Shown piece after piece: positions 1 through 8,788 of a DNA stretch of 64,000 nucleotides. Numbering within the stretch: position 1 is the first letter of the stretch; the number at the start of each line of letters is the position of its first letter. The notes under the pieces are model-generated. The model made no database searches and had not been told where the DNA came from. It was given only the letters and a program-made list of their open reading frames with translations. The DNA is taken from the NCBI GenBank assembly GCA_020636775.1, contig JACJXF010000004.1, forward strand, positions 52,790 through 116,789, in the 5' to 3' direction. This DNA comes from Bacteroidales bacterium. Its GTDB lineage: Bacteria; Bacteroidota; Bacteroidia; Bacteroidales; GCA-2748055. The position numbers and the translations under genes were made by a program.

Positions 1-290
1 CTGCCAATTATGCCAAGTATTTTGTTGACGACAAGCTCTGGGAGGCACATGGTAACGTGATTGCCACCAATACCCGGACCGGAGAACGACTCAACACCGA
101 GGAGCTTTTCTGGGATGAAAATAAAGCACTCATTTACTCCAATAGTTTTTCAAGAATTGAAAATAAAGAGGGAACCTTTTATGGACGGGATGGCTTTGAA
201 TCCAACCAGCAATTCAACCATTTAAAACTCAAAGGCTCAAGAGGAAGTGTAAATATTAATGATGAAGAAAATAGCGGGAAAAATCCTTGA
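1..290 (+). CDS. lptC: LptC-like LPS export protein, C-terminal part (5' end outside window)
   Basis: The reading frame is open from the window edge (first full codon at position 3) to the TGA at 288-290, giving about 95 residues of a protein whose start lies outside. The visible part matches the C-terminal half of the Bacteroidota LptC/OstA-like fold: a lysine/tryptophan segment (KLWEAHGNV) followed by short beta strands containing RLNTEELFWDE and a late GRDGFESN segment, as in the beta-jellyroll that hands lipopolysaccharide from LptB2FG to LptA. LptC is anchored in the inner membrane and acts in the periplasm. The last 32 bases overlap the next gene, which suggests translational coupling. 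The family call rests on motif recognition of a partial sequence, so it is likely rather than certain. Confidence 0.72.
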   Translation, partial: ANYAKYFVDDKLWEAHGNVIATNTRTGERLNTEELFWDENKALIYSNSFSRIENKEGTFYGRDGFESNQQFNHLKLKGSRGSVNINDEENSGKNP

Positions 291-444
291 AATAACCTGG
301 CTGATCGTTGCCGCACTGGCCCTGTTTGCCGGATTGCATAAAACTTATTTCCATGGCTTTAACCATAGTTACCAGTTTTTTATTATCTTTTTGCTTTCTT
401 TATTGATGTATTATAACCGCAGAAATCACAGGATATCGAAATGA
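259..444 (+). CDS. small two-helix membrane protein
   Basis: This 61-residue protein starts within the lptC 3' end (an ATGATG pair, so 259 or 262) and ends in a 4-base ATGA overlap with the next gene, the usual sign of a translationally coupled operon. It has a short basic N-terminus, two hydrophobic segments (about residues 12-26 and 39-51) separated by a loop with HKTYFHGFNHSYQ, and a basic tail (NRRNHRISK). I recognise no enzymatic motif. Its tight packing between an LPS-export gene and a CBS/CorC gene argues that it is real and belongs to an envelope-related operon. Its function is unknown. Confidence 0.7.
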   Translation: MMKKIAGKILEITWLIVAALALFAGLHKTYFHGFNHSYQFFIIFLLSLLMYYNRRNHRISK

Positions 445-1736
445 TGCCACAAATTAATCTTTACCTTCTGGTATTCCTGTCCCTCATATTTGCAATTTTT
501 TTCGGGGGATTAGGATCTTCATTTCTTACAACCGATCGTAGTCAGACAGAAGGCACGGGACGAAGCGGAGGTTTTTCTTCTCTGATTGTTTCGATTTTCA
601 GATCCAACCCCGCCGTTTTTGTCACATCCATGCTTCTCGGATATTTCCTGTCTCTGGTTTGTTTCACTCTGGCATTCTCCTCTCTGTCAGCTGAGTTTTT
701 TTCCTTTTATCTGGCCGATCCGTCAGGAATAATAAGCTATTTCCTTCGGATTCTCTCTGCACTTCTGATACTACTTTTTACTGTATTTCTTCTCAGACTC
801 AGTATTTTTCGCATCAATCCGGAAAATGTGATGAGATTTTTTGCTCTTCCTGCCTTATTCTTCCATATCTGCTTTTTCCCGGTTTCTTCAATACTGCTTG
901 TCATAATTAATGTTTTAAGTCGTCTGCTCCTGCGAATTAAGGAGAATATTAAAAAAGAAGGCTTCTTTTACAAGTTCACATTTCCTGAATTTTTCTCCCC
1001 CTTCATAATCTCTGAAACCGTTAAGGAAAATGCTGATAAGGAATTCCCTGAGGTAAAAATACTTCAGAATGCACTCGAATTTTCCAAACTAAAAGTCAGG
1101 GATTGCATGGTGCCACGAAATGAAATTGAAGCCCTTGAAATTTCCAGCAGTATTAAGGAATTGCGTGAGAAGTTCATTGAGTCAGGTTATTCCAAGATCC
1201 TTGTGTATAAAGATACCATTGATAATATTGTTGGATATATCAGTTCCAAAGAGTTGTTCAAAAACCCTTCAAATATTGAGTCGCGACTTGTGAAGATGTC
1301 AATCGTGCCCGAATCAAGACAAATAAACAAACTCCTTAGAAATCTGATTAAAGAAAGAAAAAGCATAGCACTTGTGGTGGATGAATACGGGGGAACCTCA
1401 GGGATAATTACCCTGGAGGATATTATGGAAGAAATATTCGGAGAGATAGAGGATGAGCACGATATCCAGGAGTTTGTGGAGAAACAGCTCAGTGAGAATG
1501 AATTTATCCTGTCAGGGCGACTGGAAATCGATTACCTGAATGAAAAATATCACCTTGATATACCTGAAACCGATGATTATGATACCCTCGCCGGATTTAT
1601 CATCTTCCACCATGAAAATATCCCGGAACTTAATGATACTATTGTAGTTCAGGATCTGAACATGAAAATCCTAAAGGTGAGCCAGACCCGGATTGAGCTG
1701 GTTCAAATTACCCGGATACCACTGACCGAGGAATAA
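441..1736 (+). CDS. CorC/HlyC-type CBS-domain membrane protein (GldE-like)
   Basis: The 431-residue protein begins with several hydrophobic segments in the first ~165 residues (a CNNM-like membrane part). A Bateman module of two CBS domains follows at roughly 215-340; it contains the typical entry VRDCMVPRNEIEAL and the second-CBS signature LVVDEYGGTSGIITLEDIMEEIFGE (split here: LVVDEYGGTSG, then LEDIMEEIFGE). A C-terminal CorC_HlyC domain closes the protein at ~350-430. Such proteins are linked to divalent-cation transport; in gliding Bacteroidota the relative GldE supports GldD/T9SS function. The first ~165 residues are less conserved than the CBS part. It overlaps the upstream small membrane gene by 4 bases. 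The family is clear, but the choice between ion-transport CorC and GldE cannot be made from sequence alone. Confidence 0.85.
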   Translation: MMPQINLYLLVFLSLIFAIFFGGLGSSFLTTDRSQTEGTGRSGGFSSLIVSIFRSNPAVFVTSMLLGYFLSLVCFTLAFSSLSAEFFSFYLADPSGIISYFLRILSALLILLFTVFLLRLSIFRINPENVMRFFALPALFFHICFFPVSSILLVIINVLSRLLLRIKENIKKEGFFYKFTFPEFFSPFIISETVKENADKEFPEVKILQNALEFSKLKVRDCMVPRNEIEALEISSSIKELREKFIESGYSKILVYKDTIDNIVGYISSKELFKNPSNIESRLVKMSIVPESRQINKLLRNLIKERKSIALVVDEYGGTSGIITLEDIMEEIFGEIEDEHDIQEFVEKQLSENEFILSGRLEIDYLNEKYHLDIPETDDYDTLAGFIIFHHENIPELNDTIVVQDLNMKILKVSQTRIELVQITRIPLTEE

Positions 1737-1979
1737 ATTTTTCGGTTCCTGAATACTACAGCCTCTCTGTTTTTCATGTCTGCAGATTTTTTTCTGAATT
1801 GTTGTCATTTCTGTTTCAAAAATGCATTTGATGACAGGATTTCACTGAAGTAGTCGCTGCTTTTTTAAAAAATTCACTTTTTCAGGAATACAGATCTGTT
1901 TAGATGTTAATTTCACAATTGATTTTACTATATTCGTAGCCTGAAAAATTTAAGCATCTTAATAATAAAGAATTAGTTA

Positions 1980-4118
1980 ATGGCAACTTTACAAAAAATC
2001 AGAAACAAAGGCGGAGTGCTGGTTGCAGTGATTATTGGTCTGGCTTTGCTGGCGTTTATTCTTGGTGACATGCTCAACCATGGCCCTTCAATTTTTTCGA
2101 GAAAAAGACTTGAAGTAGCAGAAATCGATGGTAATTCAATAAATATTATGGATTACAATCGCAAAATTGATGAGCTTTCTGAATTTTACAAGCGTTCTTA
2201 TAATATCCAGAGCCTGGACAACCAGACACTGGAAAATATTAAGGATGAGACCTGGAAAAGCACACTCAGAGACATCATACTCGGTAAGTCCTACAAATCG
2301 CTTGGAATTGATGTGAGCAATGATGAACTTATCACTATGCTGCAGGGTGATTCCATAAATTCAAACGGAGTAAACGTGGTAATGGACGAACCTCATCCCA
2401 TTATTAAATCATGGTTCACTAACCCGGAAACTGGCGAATTTAACAGGTTTCAGATGGTGAACTATTTTAACGCCATCAGCAATCCAGCTTATGCAGATGA
2501 ACAGAAAAGATGGATATACCTTGAAAACCAGATTGTTGATGAAAGAATGAGTCAGAAGTACTTTACCCTGATTCAAAAAGGTATTCAGCCCAGCCTCCTG
2601 GATGCTAAATATTATGCTCAGGAATCGGCATCGACTATCGATTTTAATTACGTTTACGAATCCTTCACCACCGTCTCCGATGATAAGGTGAGCGTTTCGG
2701 ATGCTGAAGTTGAAAAATATTACGATAAACATAAGAACGAATACAAACAAATTGACGGAAGAAGTATTGAATATGTGGTTTTTGAACTTCTCCCTTCACA
2801 AAAAGATGATGATAACGCACGGACATACGTGAGTGAAAGCAAGACTCCCTTTCAGAGAGCTGAGTCGGCTATCACCTTTGTAAACAGCGTTTCTGATAAA
2901 CCCTATGTCGACAAGTTTTATTCCAAATCAGATCTTTCACCGGTTATTGCCGATTCAATTTTCAATGCTGCACCCGGTTTTGTTGCAGGACCCTATTTTG
3001 AAAATGGTTCATACAAATTATCCAGGCTTATTGAATTCGATAATGTTCCCGACTCTGTAAGAGCAAGGCATATCCTGATTTCCCTTTCAGTGCAGCGTGA
3101 TGAAACCCGCGCAAAGGAAATCGCTGATAGTTTGAAAAACCTGATAGTGAATGGAGCTGATTTCAACACTCTGGCAAGAGATTTTTCAGCCGATGATAAT
3201 AATAAAAATATTGGGGGTGACCTGGGCTGGTTTACTGCCGATCGCATGGTAAAACCCTTCAGCGATGCATGTTTTACCGGAAAAACCGGTGATCTGGATG
3301 TGGTAAAAACAAAATTTGGTTACCATGTAATCAAAATTGAAGCACAAAGTCCAAGGGTTAAAAAAGCCAAAGTTGCCACCCTTGAAAGAGAAGTCCTCTC
3401 AAGCGATGAGACAAATCAGGAAATCTACTCCAAAGCCGTTGATTTTACTGCAAAATCGACCGATCTGGATAAATTCCGTGCATCCTATGAAGCTGAAAAA
3501 ATTACTCCCCGTTTTGCCACAGACTTTGGTCCTAATGAATTAGCACTTCCGGGCCTTGAGTCATCCCGTGAAATTATCCGCTGGGCATATGAAAACGAAA
3601 AGGGTTCAGTAAGTCATATTTTTGACCTTGGCGACCGTTACGTGGTAGCAGCCCTTACCGACGTTAAAAAGAAAGGTTTTGCGCCCCTGGAAAGTGTTAA
3701 ATCTGAGATTGAAACAGCCATTAAGAAAGAAAAGAAAATGGAGATTCTTTCTTCGGATATAAAATCCAAACTTGCATCTGCCACGACCATTGATCAGGCT
3801 GCATCTAACCTGGGACTGGAAGTGAATGAGGCAACAAAGGTTCGTTTTACTAATCCATATGTTAATCCGGTTGGACTTGAACCAGTAGTAGTTTCGGAGG
3901 CATTTACCATGAGTCAGGGACAGCTTTCCGCTCCCATTATCGGTGCAAACGGCGTATTTGTTATACAGATTATCAATATCGATACACCGGCTCAGCCCGA
4001 TATCGCATCAGCTGAGTTCCGTCTGAAATACGGATTAAGAAGCCGTGTTGCCTATGAGGGATATGAAGCTTTGCAGGATAAAGCTGATATCGTGGATGAA
4101 AGAATTAAATTCTTCTAA
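1980..4118 (+). CDS. SurA/PpiD-type peptidyl-prolyl isomerase, membrane anchored
   Basis: This 712-residue protein has an N-terminal signal anchor (about residues 11-31, after basic KIRNKGG), a SurA_N-like chaperone region to ~230, and a parvulin rotamase domain at about 355-455. The rotamase shows the classic VRARHIL start, GADFNTLARDFSAD, GGDLGWF and a closing FGYHVIKI. A second, degenerate rotamase-like part follows at ~480-690. It matches the Bacteroidota PpiD/SurA-like proteins that help outer-membrane proteins fold in the periplasm, and its length is normal for them. A gap of 243 bases separates it from the CorC-like gene, so it probably has its own promoter. It ends at a shared hairpin terminator facing yqeY. 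Confidence 0.88.
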   Translation: MATLQKIRNKGGVLVAVIIGLALLAFILGDMLNHGPSIFSRKRLEVAEIDGNSINIMDYNRKIDELSEFYKRSYNIQSLDNQTLENIKDETWKSTLRDIILGKSYKSLGIDVSNDELITMLQGDSINSNGVNVVMDEPHPIIKSWFTNPETGEFNRFQMVNYFNAISNPAYADEQKRWIYLENQIVDERMSQKYFTLIQKGIQPSLLDAKYYAQESASTIDFNYVYESFTTVSDDKVSVSDAEVEKYYDKHKNEYKQIDGRSIEYVVFELLPSQKDDDNARTYVSESKTPFQRAESAITFVNSVSDKPYVDKFYSKSDLSPVIADSIFNAAPGFVAGPYFENGSYKLSRLIEFDNVPDSVRARHILISLSVQRDETRAKEIADSLKNLIVNGADFNTLARDFSADDNNKNIGGDLGWFTADRMVKPFSDACFTGKTGDLDVVKTKFGYHVIKIEAQSPRVKKAKVATLEREVLSSDETNQEIYSKAVDFTAKSTDLDKFRASYEAEKITPRFATDFGPNELALPGLESSREIIRWAYENEKGSVSHIFDLGDRYVVAALTDVKKKGFAPLESVKSEIETAIKKEKKMEILSSDIKSKLASATTIDQAASNLGLEVNEATKVRFTNPYVNPVGLEPVVVSEAFTMSQGQLSAPIIGANGVFVIQIINIDTPAQPDIASAEFRLKYGLRSRVAYEGYEALQDKADIVDERIKFF

Positions 4119-4149
4119 AAAGATATCCCGCAGAAAACAAAAAAGCATA

Positions 4150-4188
4150 AAAAAAGCCGCAGCTTCAAATTGAAACTGCGGCTTTTTT
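4150..4188. terminator. bidirectional hairpin terminator
   Basis: An A-tract is followed by the stem AGCCGCAG, a 13-base inner region that itself pairs partly (TTCAA/TTGAA), the returning stem CTGCGGCT and a run of T. It lies between the converging ppiD-like and yqeY genes and has an A-run on one side and a T-run on the other, so it can serve both strands. Confidence 0.85.
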
Positions 4189-4211
4189 ATGTTCCTGTGT
4201 GAAAGTAAGAA

Positions 4212-4661
4212 TTATGCAAGAAGTTGTTTTACGATTCCCGACACCATTTTACCATCAGCTTTTCCTGCAAGTTCTTTGGTAGCAAGTCCCATCACTTTTC
4301 CCATATCTTTCATCCCGGATGCGCCGCTGTCAGCAATAATCCTCTTTACTACTGAGGAAACCTCATCTTCACTCATTTGGGCAGGAAGATATTTTTCAAT
4401 GATGGCCGCCTCCATAAGTTCCTTCTCTGAAAGTTCAGGGCGGTTTTGTTCGAGATAGATGGCAGAGCTGTCTTTTCTCTGCTTAACAAGTTTCTGAAGA
4501 ATCCTGATTTCTTCATTTTCTTCCAGAACCGAGTTGGCTCCTTTGTCAGTTCGTGCCAGCAAGAAAGCCGATTTAATTGCTCTTATGGCTTCCAGTTTAT
4601 CCTTTTCCTTGGCTAGCATTGCCTTTTTAAGGTCTTCATTTACTAAATCAAAATATGACAT
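4212..4661 (-). CDS. yqeY: GatB/YqeY-domain protein
   Basis: The 149-residue protein is a complete YqeY: N-terminal MSYFDLVNEDLKKAMLAKEK, the LEAIRAIKSAF segment, a charged linker with VKQRKDSS, LMEAAIIEKYLPAQMSEDE, and the C-terminal GASGMKDMGKVMGLATKEL helix pair with GKADGKMVSGIVK. This module resembles the tRNA-binding tail of the amidotransferase GatB; the role of free-standing YqeY is not settled. It starts 11 bases after the ftsZ stop, at the end of the division cluster, an arrangement often seen in Bacteroidota. It is probably cotranscribed with ftsZ and ends at the hairpin at 4150-4188. Confidence 0.93.
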   Translation of the reverse strand: MSYFDLVNEDLKKAMLAKEKDKLEAIRAIKSAFLLARTDKGANSVLEENEEIRILQKLVKQRKDSSAIYLEQNRPELSEKELMEAAIIEKYLPAQMSEDEVSSVVKRIIADSGASGMKDMGKVMGLATKELAGKADGKMVSGIVKQLLA

Positions 4662-4672
4662 GGTTTATAGTT

Positions 4673-6142
4673 TTAATCAACATTATCATGAAGATACGAA
4701 TTATCATCGCGTAGTCGGGGAACATTGTCCTCATCATCTGAAAGGGAGTAACGGGATACCGGATTATCAGCAGATGGGCGGGTTCCCTCATCCTCTAGCT
4801 TTATCTTTTTGCGAATATAGGCAGGCTGATTTTCCAGTTCTTCGATTTTATCATTGGCAGTAATACCGTTATATCCCTCTTCCTTTAATTTTTCGTGGGT
4901 TTCCTTGAGCTTCTTCACTCTTTCTTCCCGCTTCCTTGAATCCACCTCACCATCCTTCTTACGGGCCTGCTTATCTTCGAAAAGTGCATATTGCCCGTTA
5001 TTCTCCTCATCACGAATTATAAACTCTATACTGGTCTGAACAACAGGATCTGCTGAATCTGAATCTTTGATTTCAAAACCGGATGCCGTCTGACCGGATG
5101 ATTCGGCTGTGTATCCATCTCTTAGAGGGATTTTGTCGAAGTTCTTCCTGACTGCATAGAGTTCGGGAATACTGTTCGTTTCAAATCCGGTAGCGATAAC
5201 CGTCACACTTACAGCATCACCAAGCTTTACGTCCTGAGAGGTACCCCATATTATCAATGCATTCCGGTCTGCTGACTGATGCACAAAATCGGTAATCTCC
5301 CCTACCTCATCCATACTTATTTCTTCTTCTCCCGAAGTAATATTAAGGAGAATGCTCTTGGCGCCGGTAATATCATTGTTATTAAGCAAGGGGGATGCCA
5401 GGGCTTTCTCAATGGCTTTAATTGCCCTGCCTTCACCTGAAGCAGATGCCGAACCCATTATGGCAACTCCGCTATCCTTCATCACCGTCTCAACGTCGGC
5501 AAAGTCAACATTAATATATCCGTGAACCGTGATAATCTCAGCAATTCCCTTTGCTGCAGTAGCCAGCACATCGTCGGCCCTTGAAAAAGCCTCAGAGAGC
5601 TTCAGATCGCCAAATACTTCCCGCAATTTTTCATTGTTTATAACCAACAGGGAATCTACATATTGCTGCAGTTCATTTAGTCCCTGTATGGCCTGCTCAA
5701 TTCTTTGCTGACCCTCAAAGCGAAAAGGTATGGTAACAATGGCTACCGTAAGCAAACCAAGCTCCCGGGCTGCTTTTGCAATAACCGGGGCAGCTCCTGT
5801 ACCGGTACCTCCGCCCATTCCGGCAGTAATAAACACCATCCTGGTATTGCCCGAAAGCACCTCCTTAATGGTATCCATGCTTTCCATGGCAGCCTTGCGT
5901 CCAATATCAGGCTTACTTCCGGCACCACGACCTTCAGTGAGGCTTTCGCCAAGTTGAATTTTAACAGCAACCGGGCTGTTCTGAAGGGCCTGGGCATCGG
6001 TATTACATACCACAAAGTTTACATCCCTGATACCATTCGCTGCCATGTGGTTTACGGCGTTGCTGCCGCCACCACCCACTCCCAATACCTTAATAATGGA
6101 TGATCGTTCCACAGGTAATTCAAAATTCAGATCTTCGAACAT
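4673..6142 (-). CDS. ftsZ: cell division protein FtsZ
   Basis: This is the tubulin-like GTPase that forms the division ring. The 489-residue protein contains the N-terminal glycine-rich loop (VLGVGGGGSNAVNHM, ~19-33), the tubulin signature GMGGGTGTGAAP (108-119), the synergy segment with NNEKLREVF and ADDVLATAAKGI, and a second domain ending near 330. A long acidic and variable linker carries an internal PAYIRKKIKLED segment (~435-450) that resembles the Bacteroidota version of the FtsA/ZipA-binding peptide. A further ~35-residue acidic tail follows, so the peptide is not at the very end. A 447-base gap filled by tandem repeats separates it from ftsA, which is unusual in this otherwise tightly packed cluster. 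Confidence 0.98.
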   Translation of the reverse strand: MFEDLNFELPVERSSIIKVLGVGGGGSNAVNHMAANGIRDVNFVVCNTDAQALQNSPVAVKIQLGESLTEGRGAGSKPDIGRKAAMESMDTIKEVLSGNTRMVFITAGMGGGTGTGAAPVIAKAARELGLLTVAIVTIPFRFEGQQRIEQAIQGLNELQQYVDSLLVINNEKLREVFGDLKLSEAFSRADDVLATAAKGIAEIITVHGYINVDFADVETVMKDSGVAIMGSASASGEGRAIKAIEKALASPLLNNNDITGAKSILLNITSGEEEISMDEVGEITDFVHQSADRNALIIWGTSQDVKLGDAVSVTVIATGFETNSIPELYAVRKNFDKIPLRDGYTAESSGQTASGFEIKDSDSADPVVQTSIEFIIRDEENNGQYALFEDKQARKKDGEVDSRKREERVKKLKETHEKLKEEGYNGITANDKIEELENQPAYIRKKIKLEDEGTRPSADNPVSRYSLSDDEDNVPRLRDDNSYLHDNVD

Positions 6143-6214
6143 AGGTTTATGTATTATTGTTCAACTTCATTATTAGATGCAATTAAAAGCTTTCTGTTTA
6201 AGCGCGGAACCACT

Positions 6215-6629
6215 GTGTGGTAACGCCAAAAACGCGGTTAAAATCGCAGCAAAAACTGCATCAACCTTGCGCCTTTGCGTCACGCATAGCGTGACTGCGC
6301 TTAAAAATTTTTTCACATTGTCGAATCGTTCTCATCAAAAATATCCGACATAGTGTGGTAACGCCAAAAACGCGGTTAGAAATCGCAGCAAAAACTGCGT
6401 CAACCTTGCGCCTTTGCGTCACGCAAAGCGTGACTGCGCTTAAAAATTTTTTCACATTGTCGAATCGTTCTCATCAAAAATATCCGACATAGTGTGGTAA
6501 CGCCAAAAACGCGGTTAGAAATCGCAGCAAAAACTGCGTCAACCTTGCGCCTTTGCGTCACGCATAGCGTGACTGCGCTTAAAAATTTTTCACATCGTCG
6601 AATCGTTCTCATCAAAAATATCCGACATA
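6215..6629 (-). repeat. three tandem 138/139-bp units carrying the ftsA 3' end
   Basis: Units begin at 6215, 6353 and 6492 (each opening GTGTGGTAACGCC) with a period of 138 then 139 bases and only a few substitutions or indels between them. The third unit overlaps the real ftsA end, and units one and two each hold an extra copy of the last 12 ftsA codons plus stop (residues MSDIFDENDSTM on the minus strand). Each unit also holds two hairpins: CGCAG/CTGCG around six bases, and GTCACGC/GCGTGAC around ATA or AAA, followed by TGCGCTTAAAAAT. The array fills most of the 447-base ftsA-ftsZ gap. Open frames within it are by-products of the repeat, not genes. Confidence 0.95.
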
Positions 6630-7924
6630 GCCGCCCTGAACTTATCCAGTATCTTCGTCTTGCCAAACAAGCTCTTTTCCTTTGTTTCCTTCTCTTCTTT
6701 AACCGGCTCTTCCTGCTTTACAGCAGACTCAACATTTGAAAGGATTCCCATTTTTTCATTCTTCTCACTAAGATATTCGGCACCCTTCAGAAGAAGTCCG
6801 ATACTGGTTGCATACATCGGCTGGTTAATTTCATCATTCTTATCGCTGGCAAGCTTCTCATTCGGATATCCAATCCTTACATCCATGCCGGTTTTAAATT
6901 TCACGAGTTGTGGCAGATGTCTCAGCATTGCCCCCCCTCCGGTAATTACCACTCCGGCAGAAAGTTTATCCATGTATCCGGAATTCTCAATTTCAAACAT
7001 CACCGCATCAATGATTTCCTCCATTCTCGACTGAATGATATAGGCGAGGGATTTGAAACTTATCTCCTTAGGCTCTCTTCCGCTGATACCGGGTATGGTC
7101 ACCACTTTATCGTCCTGGGCAAGATCGCCAAGAGCTGATCCAAACTGCACTTTTAAAGATTCAGCCTGACGATGCAAAATGGCGCATCCTTCTTTTATAT
7201 CCCTTGTGATAACATTTCCACCAAAAGGTATCACGGCGGTGTGCCTGATGATATCATCGTAATAAACGGCCACATCGGTTGTACCTCCCCCTATATCAAC
7301 CAGAACCACACCTGCTTCAATTTCATCTTCTGTAAGAACAGATTCGCTGGATGCCAGGGGTTCAAGAATAAGCTGCTTCACATTAAGATTAACACGGTTA
7401 ATGCACTTCTCAATATTCTTTGCAGAGGCAATCTGACCAATTACTATATGAAAGTTGGCTTCCAGGCGTTTGCCTGACATGCCGATGGGATTCTTAACTC
7501 CCGTTTCGCTATCCACAATATAATTCTGTGGCAGTACATGAATAATTTCTTCTCCGATTTCTGTCGGAATCTTATACATGTCGGTTACCAGCCGCCGAAT
7601 ATCATCGCGGGTAATTTCATCCTCATAGGAATCGCGGTTTATATAGCCGCGGGTGCGTACAGATTTGATGTGCTGACCTGCAATGCCAACAAATACATCC
7701 CTGAACTTTATTCCGGATATTTTCTGAGCTTCCGTAACTGTTGACTCAATTGCGTTTACGGTTTCCTCGATGTTAAGGACTACTCCCCGTTTAACGCCTT
7801 TTGATGCAGTTTTACTCATACCCAGAACCTCCAGGCGGTTATTCTCGTTGATACGTCCGACGAGTGCGACGATTTTGGTAGTTCCAATGTCAATTGCAGC
7901 GACAAGTTGATCTTTTTGTGCCAT
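6590..7924 (-). CDS. ftsA: cell division protein FtsA
   Basis: The 444-residue actin-like ATPase tethers FtsZ to the membrane. It shows the phosphate-1 motif IDIGTTKIVALVG (~11-23), the 1C insertion region, phosphate-2 VLVDIGGGTTDVAVY (~205), the adenosine motif VVITGGGAMLRHL (~325), and a C-terminal amphipathic stretch (KSLFGKTKILDKFRAAM) suited to membrane binding. It starts 4 bases after ftsQ. The final 12 codons are part of a tandem repeat, so two extra copies of the FtsA tail lie downstream out of context. After the membrane-binding stretch the protein ends with an acidic SDIFDENDSTM tail, which is the piece duplicated. Confidence 0.97.
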   Translation of the reverse strand: MAQKDQLVAAIDIGTTKIVALVGRINENNRLEVLGMSKTASKGVKRGVVLNIEETVNAIESTVTEAQKISGIKFRDVFVGIAGQHIKSVRTRGYINRDSYEDEITRDDIRRLVTDMYKIPTEIGEEIIHVLPQNYIVDSETGVKNPIGMSGKRLEANFHIVIGQIASAKNIEKCINRVNLNVKQLILEPLASSESVLTEDEIEAGVVLVDIGGGTTDVAVYYDDIIRHTAVIPFGGNVITRDIKEGCAILHRQAESLKVQFGSALGDLAQDDKVVTIPGISGREPKEISFKSLAYIIQSRMEEIIDAVMFEIENSGYMDKLSAGVVITGGGAMLRHLPQLVKFKTGMDVRIGYPNEKLASDKNDEINQPMYATSIGLLLKGAEYLSEKNEKMGILSNVESAVKQEEPVKEEKETKEKSLFGKTKILDKFRAAMSDIFDENDSTM

Positions 7925-7928
7925 AGTT

Positions 7929-8714
7929 TTATCTTTTTGTGCAGATTACTTGATTTTTAAACCTCAGGTCTATTTTTTGATAATTATTCCATCCTTCTTT
8001 TCTTAATCCATCCTCATAAAGGATTTTAAGATTGCTAAATTTGGTCCGGTATCCTTCAGCACTGCCGAGGATAATCTGGTGGGCTCCCACCCGCGGAATG
8101 ATTTCAAACTCCCTCTTCGAATTCAAATACAATTGTTCCACCTGTGAACTCCAGAAATCATCTCCATTTATAAATTTCGCCAGCTCCAATACATCAAACC
8201 ACGCCTTATAATATTTCTTATCCGCAATTGAATCGAGGCATCCCGCGTCCAGGAACTGATCGCCAACCCGGAAAGCTCCGTTTGCCACAAGCAGATAGCG
8301 GGTAGATTTACGACTTGCAGGCATTATGTAACCATCCTTGTCAAGGTAGTATCCTCCGCTGCTGCCGGTAATTACTCTCACAACGGGCTGCCGTTGTTTT
8401 ACCCGTATGCTAAGCACTCCATCGAGTGTAGTAAAAATTTCAAGTTTCTTTATGTAAGGATTCTCTTTAAAAAGCGCTTCCAGTTTTCTGGTATTTATTT
8501 CATTTACTGGGAGCCCGACAATTCTCTGGTTTCTTGACATTAAAATCCTCTGTACATCTCTTTTGTCGAAGAAATGGGTACTACTGCTGTCGGCAATAAT
8601 GACCCTTACCTCACGGCACTTCACCTCCGACCGCTTGTCGGCTGTAAAACCGAGTGCGATAAACAGGTAAGCCACAAGGCCTGTCCAGATGATTATGTAA
8701 AAAACTTTTCTCAT
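7929..8714 (-). CDS. ftsQ: cell division protein FtsQ
   Basis: The 261-residue protein has a single N-terminal membrane segment (about residues 5-24, after MRK), a POTRA-like domain at ~35-110 (including FDKRDVQRILM and NPYIKKLEIFTTLDGVLSI), and a FtsQ-type beta domain to the C-terminus. It joins FtsL and FtsB-like proteins in the periplasm to link FtsI/FtsW activity to the Z ring. Sequence conservation in this family is low; the call relies on topology, POTRA-like residues and position between murC and ftsA. A stop codon lies six codons upstream in the same frame, which fixes the start. A 74-base gap to murC is one of the larger ones in the cluster. Confidence 0.92.
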   Translation of the reverse strand: MRKVFYIIIWTGLVAYLFIALGFTADKRSEVKCREVRVIIADSSSTHFFDKRDVQRILMSRNQRIVGLPVNEINTRKLEALFKENPYIKKLEIFTTLDGVLSIRVKQRQPVVRVITGSSGGYYLDKDGYIMPASRKSTRYLLVANGAFRVGDQFLDAGCLDSIADKKYYKAWFDVLELAKFINGDDFWSSQVEQLYLNSKREFEIIPRVGAHQIILGSAEGYRTKFSNLKILYEDGLRKEGWNNYQKIDLRFKNQVICTKR

Positions 8715-8788
8715 TCTTTTATTCCCCTGGCTTCATTGTTTTTTGCCCGGGAGAGAGCTCTATATTCTATTTTCATTCTGACTCTCAT

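Noticed and set aside
1737..1979. Promoter TATATTCG upstream of the PpiD-like gene
   Set aside because: It deviates from TAnnTTTG and no -33 TTTG lies at the right distance, so it is not strong enough to annotate.
5705..6103. Plus-strand frame of 132 residues inside ftsZ
   Set aside because: Antisense shadow of a highly conserved gene; no family resemblance or start signal.
6261..6666. Minus-strand open frames of 64 and 88 residues with repeated sequence
   Set aside because: They are produced by the tandem repeat between ftsA and ftsZ; the repeated product has no natural start or family and partly overlaps ftsA in another frame.
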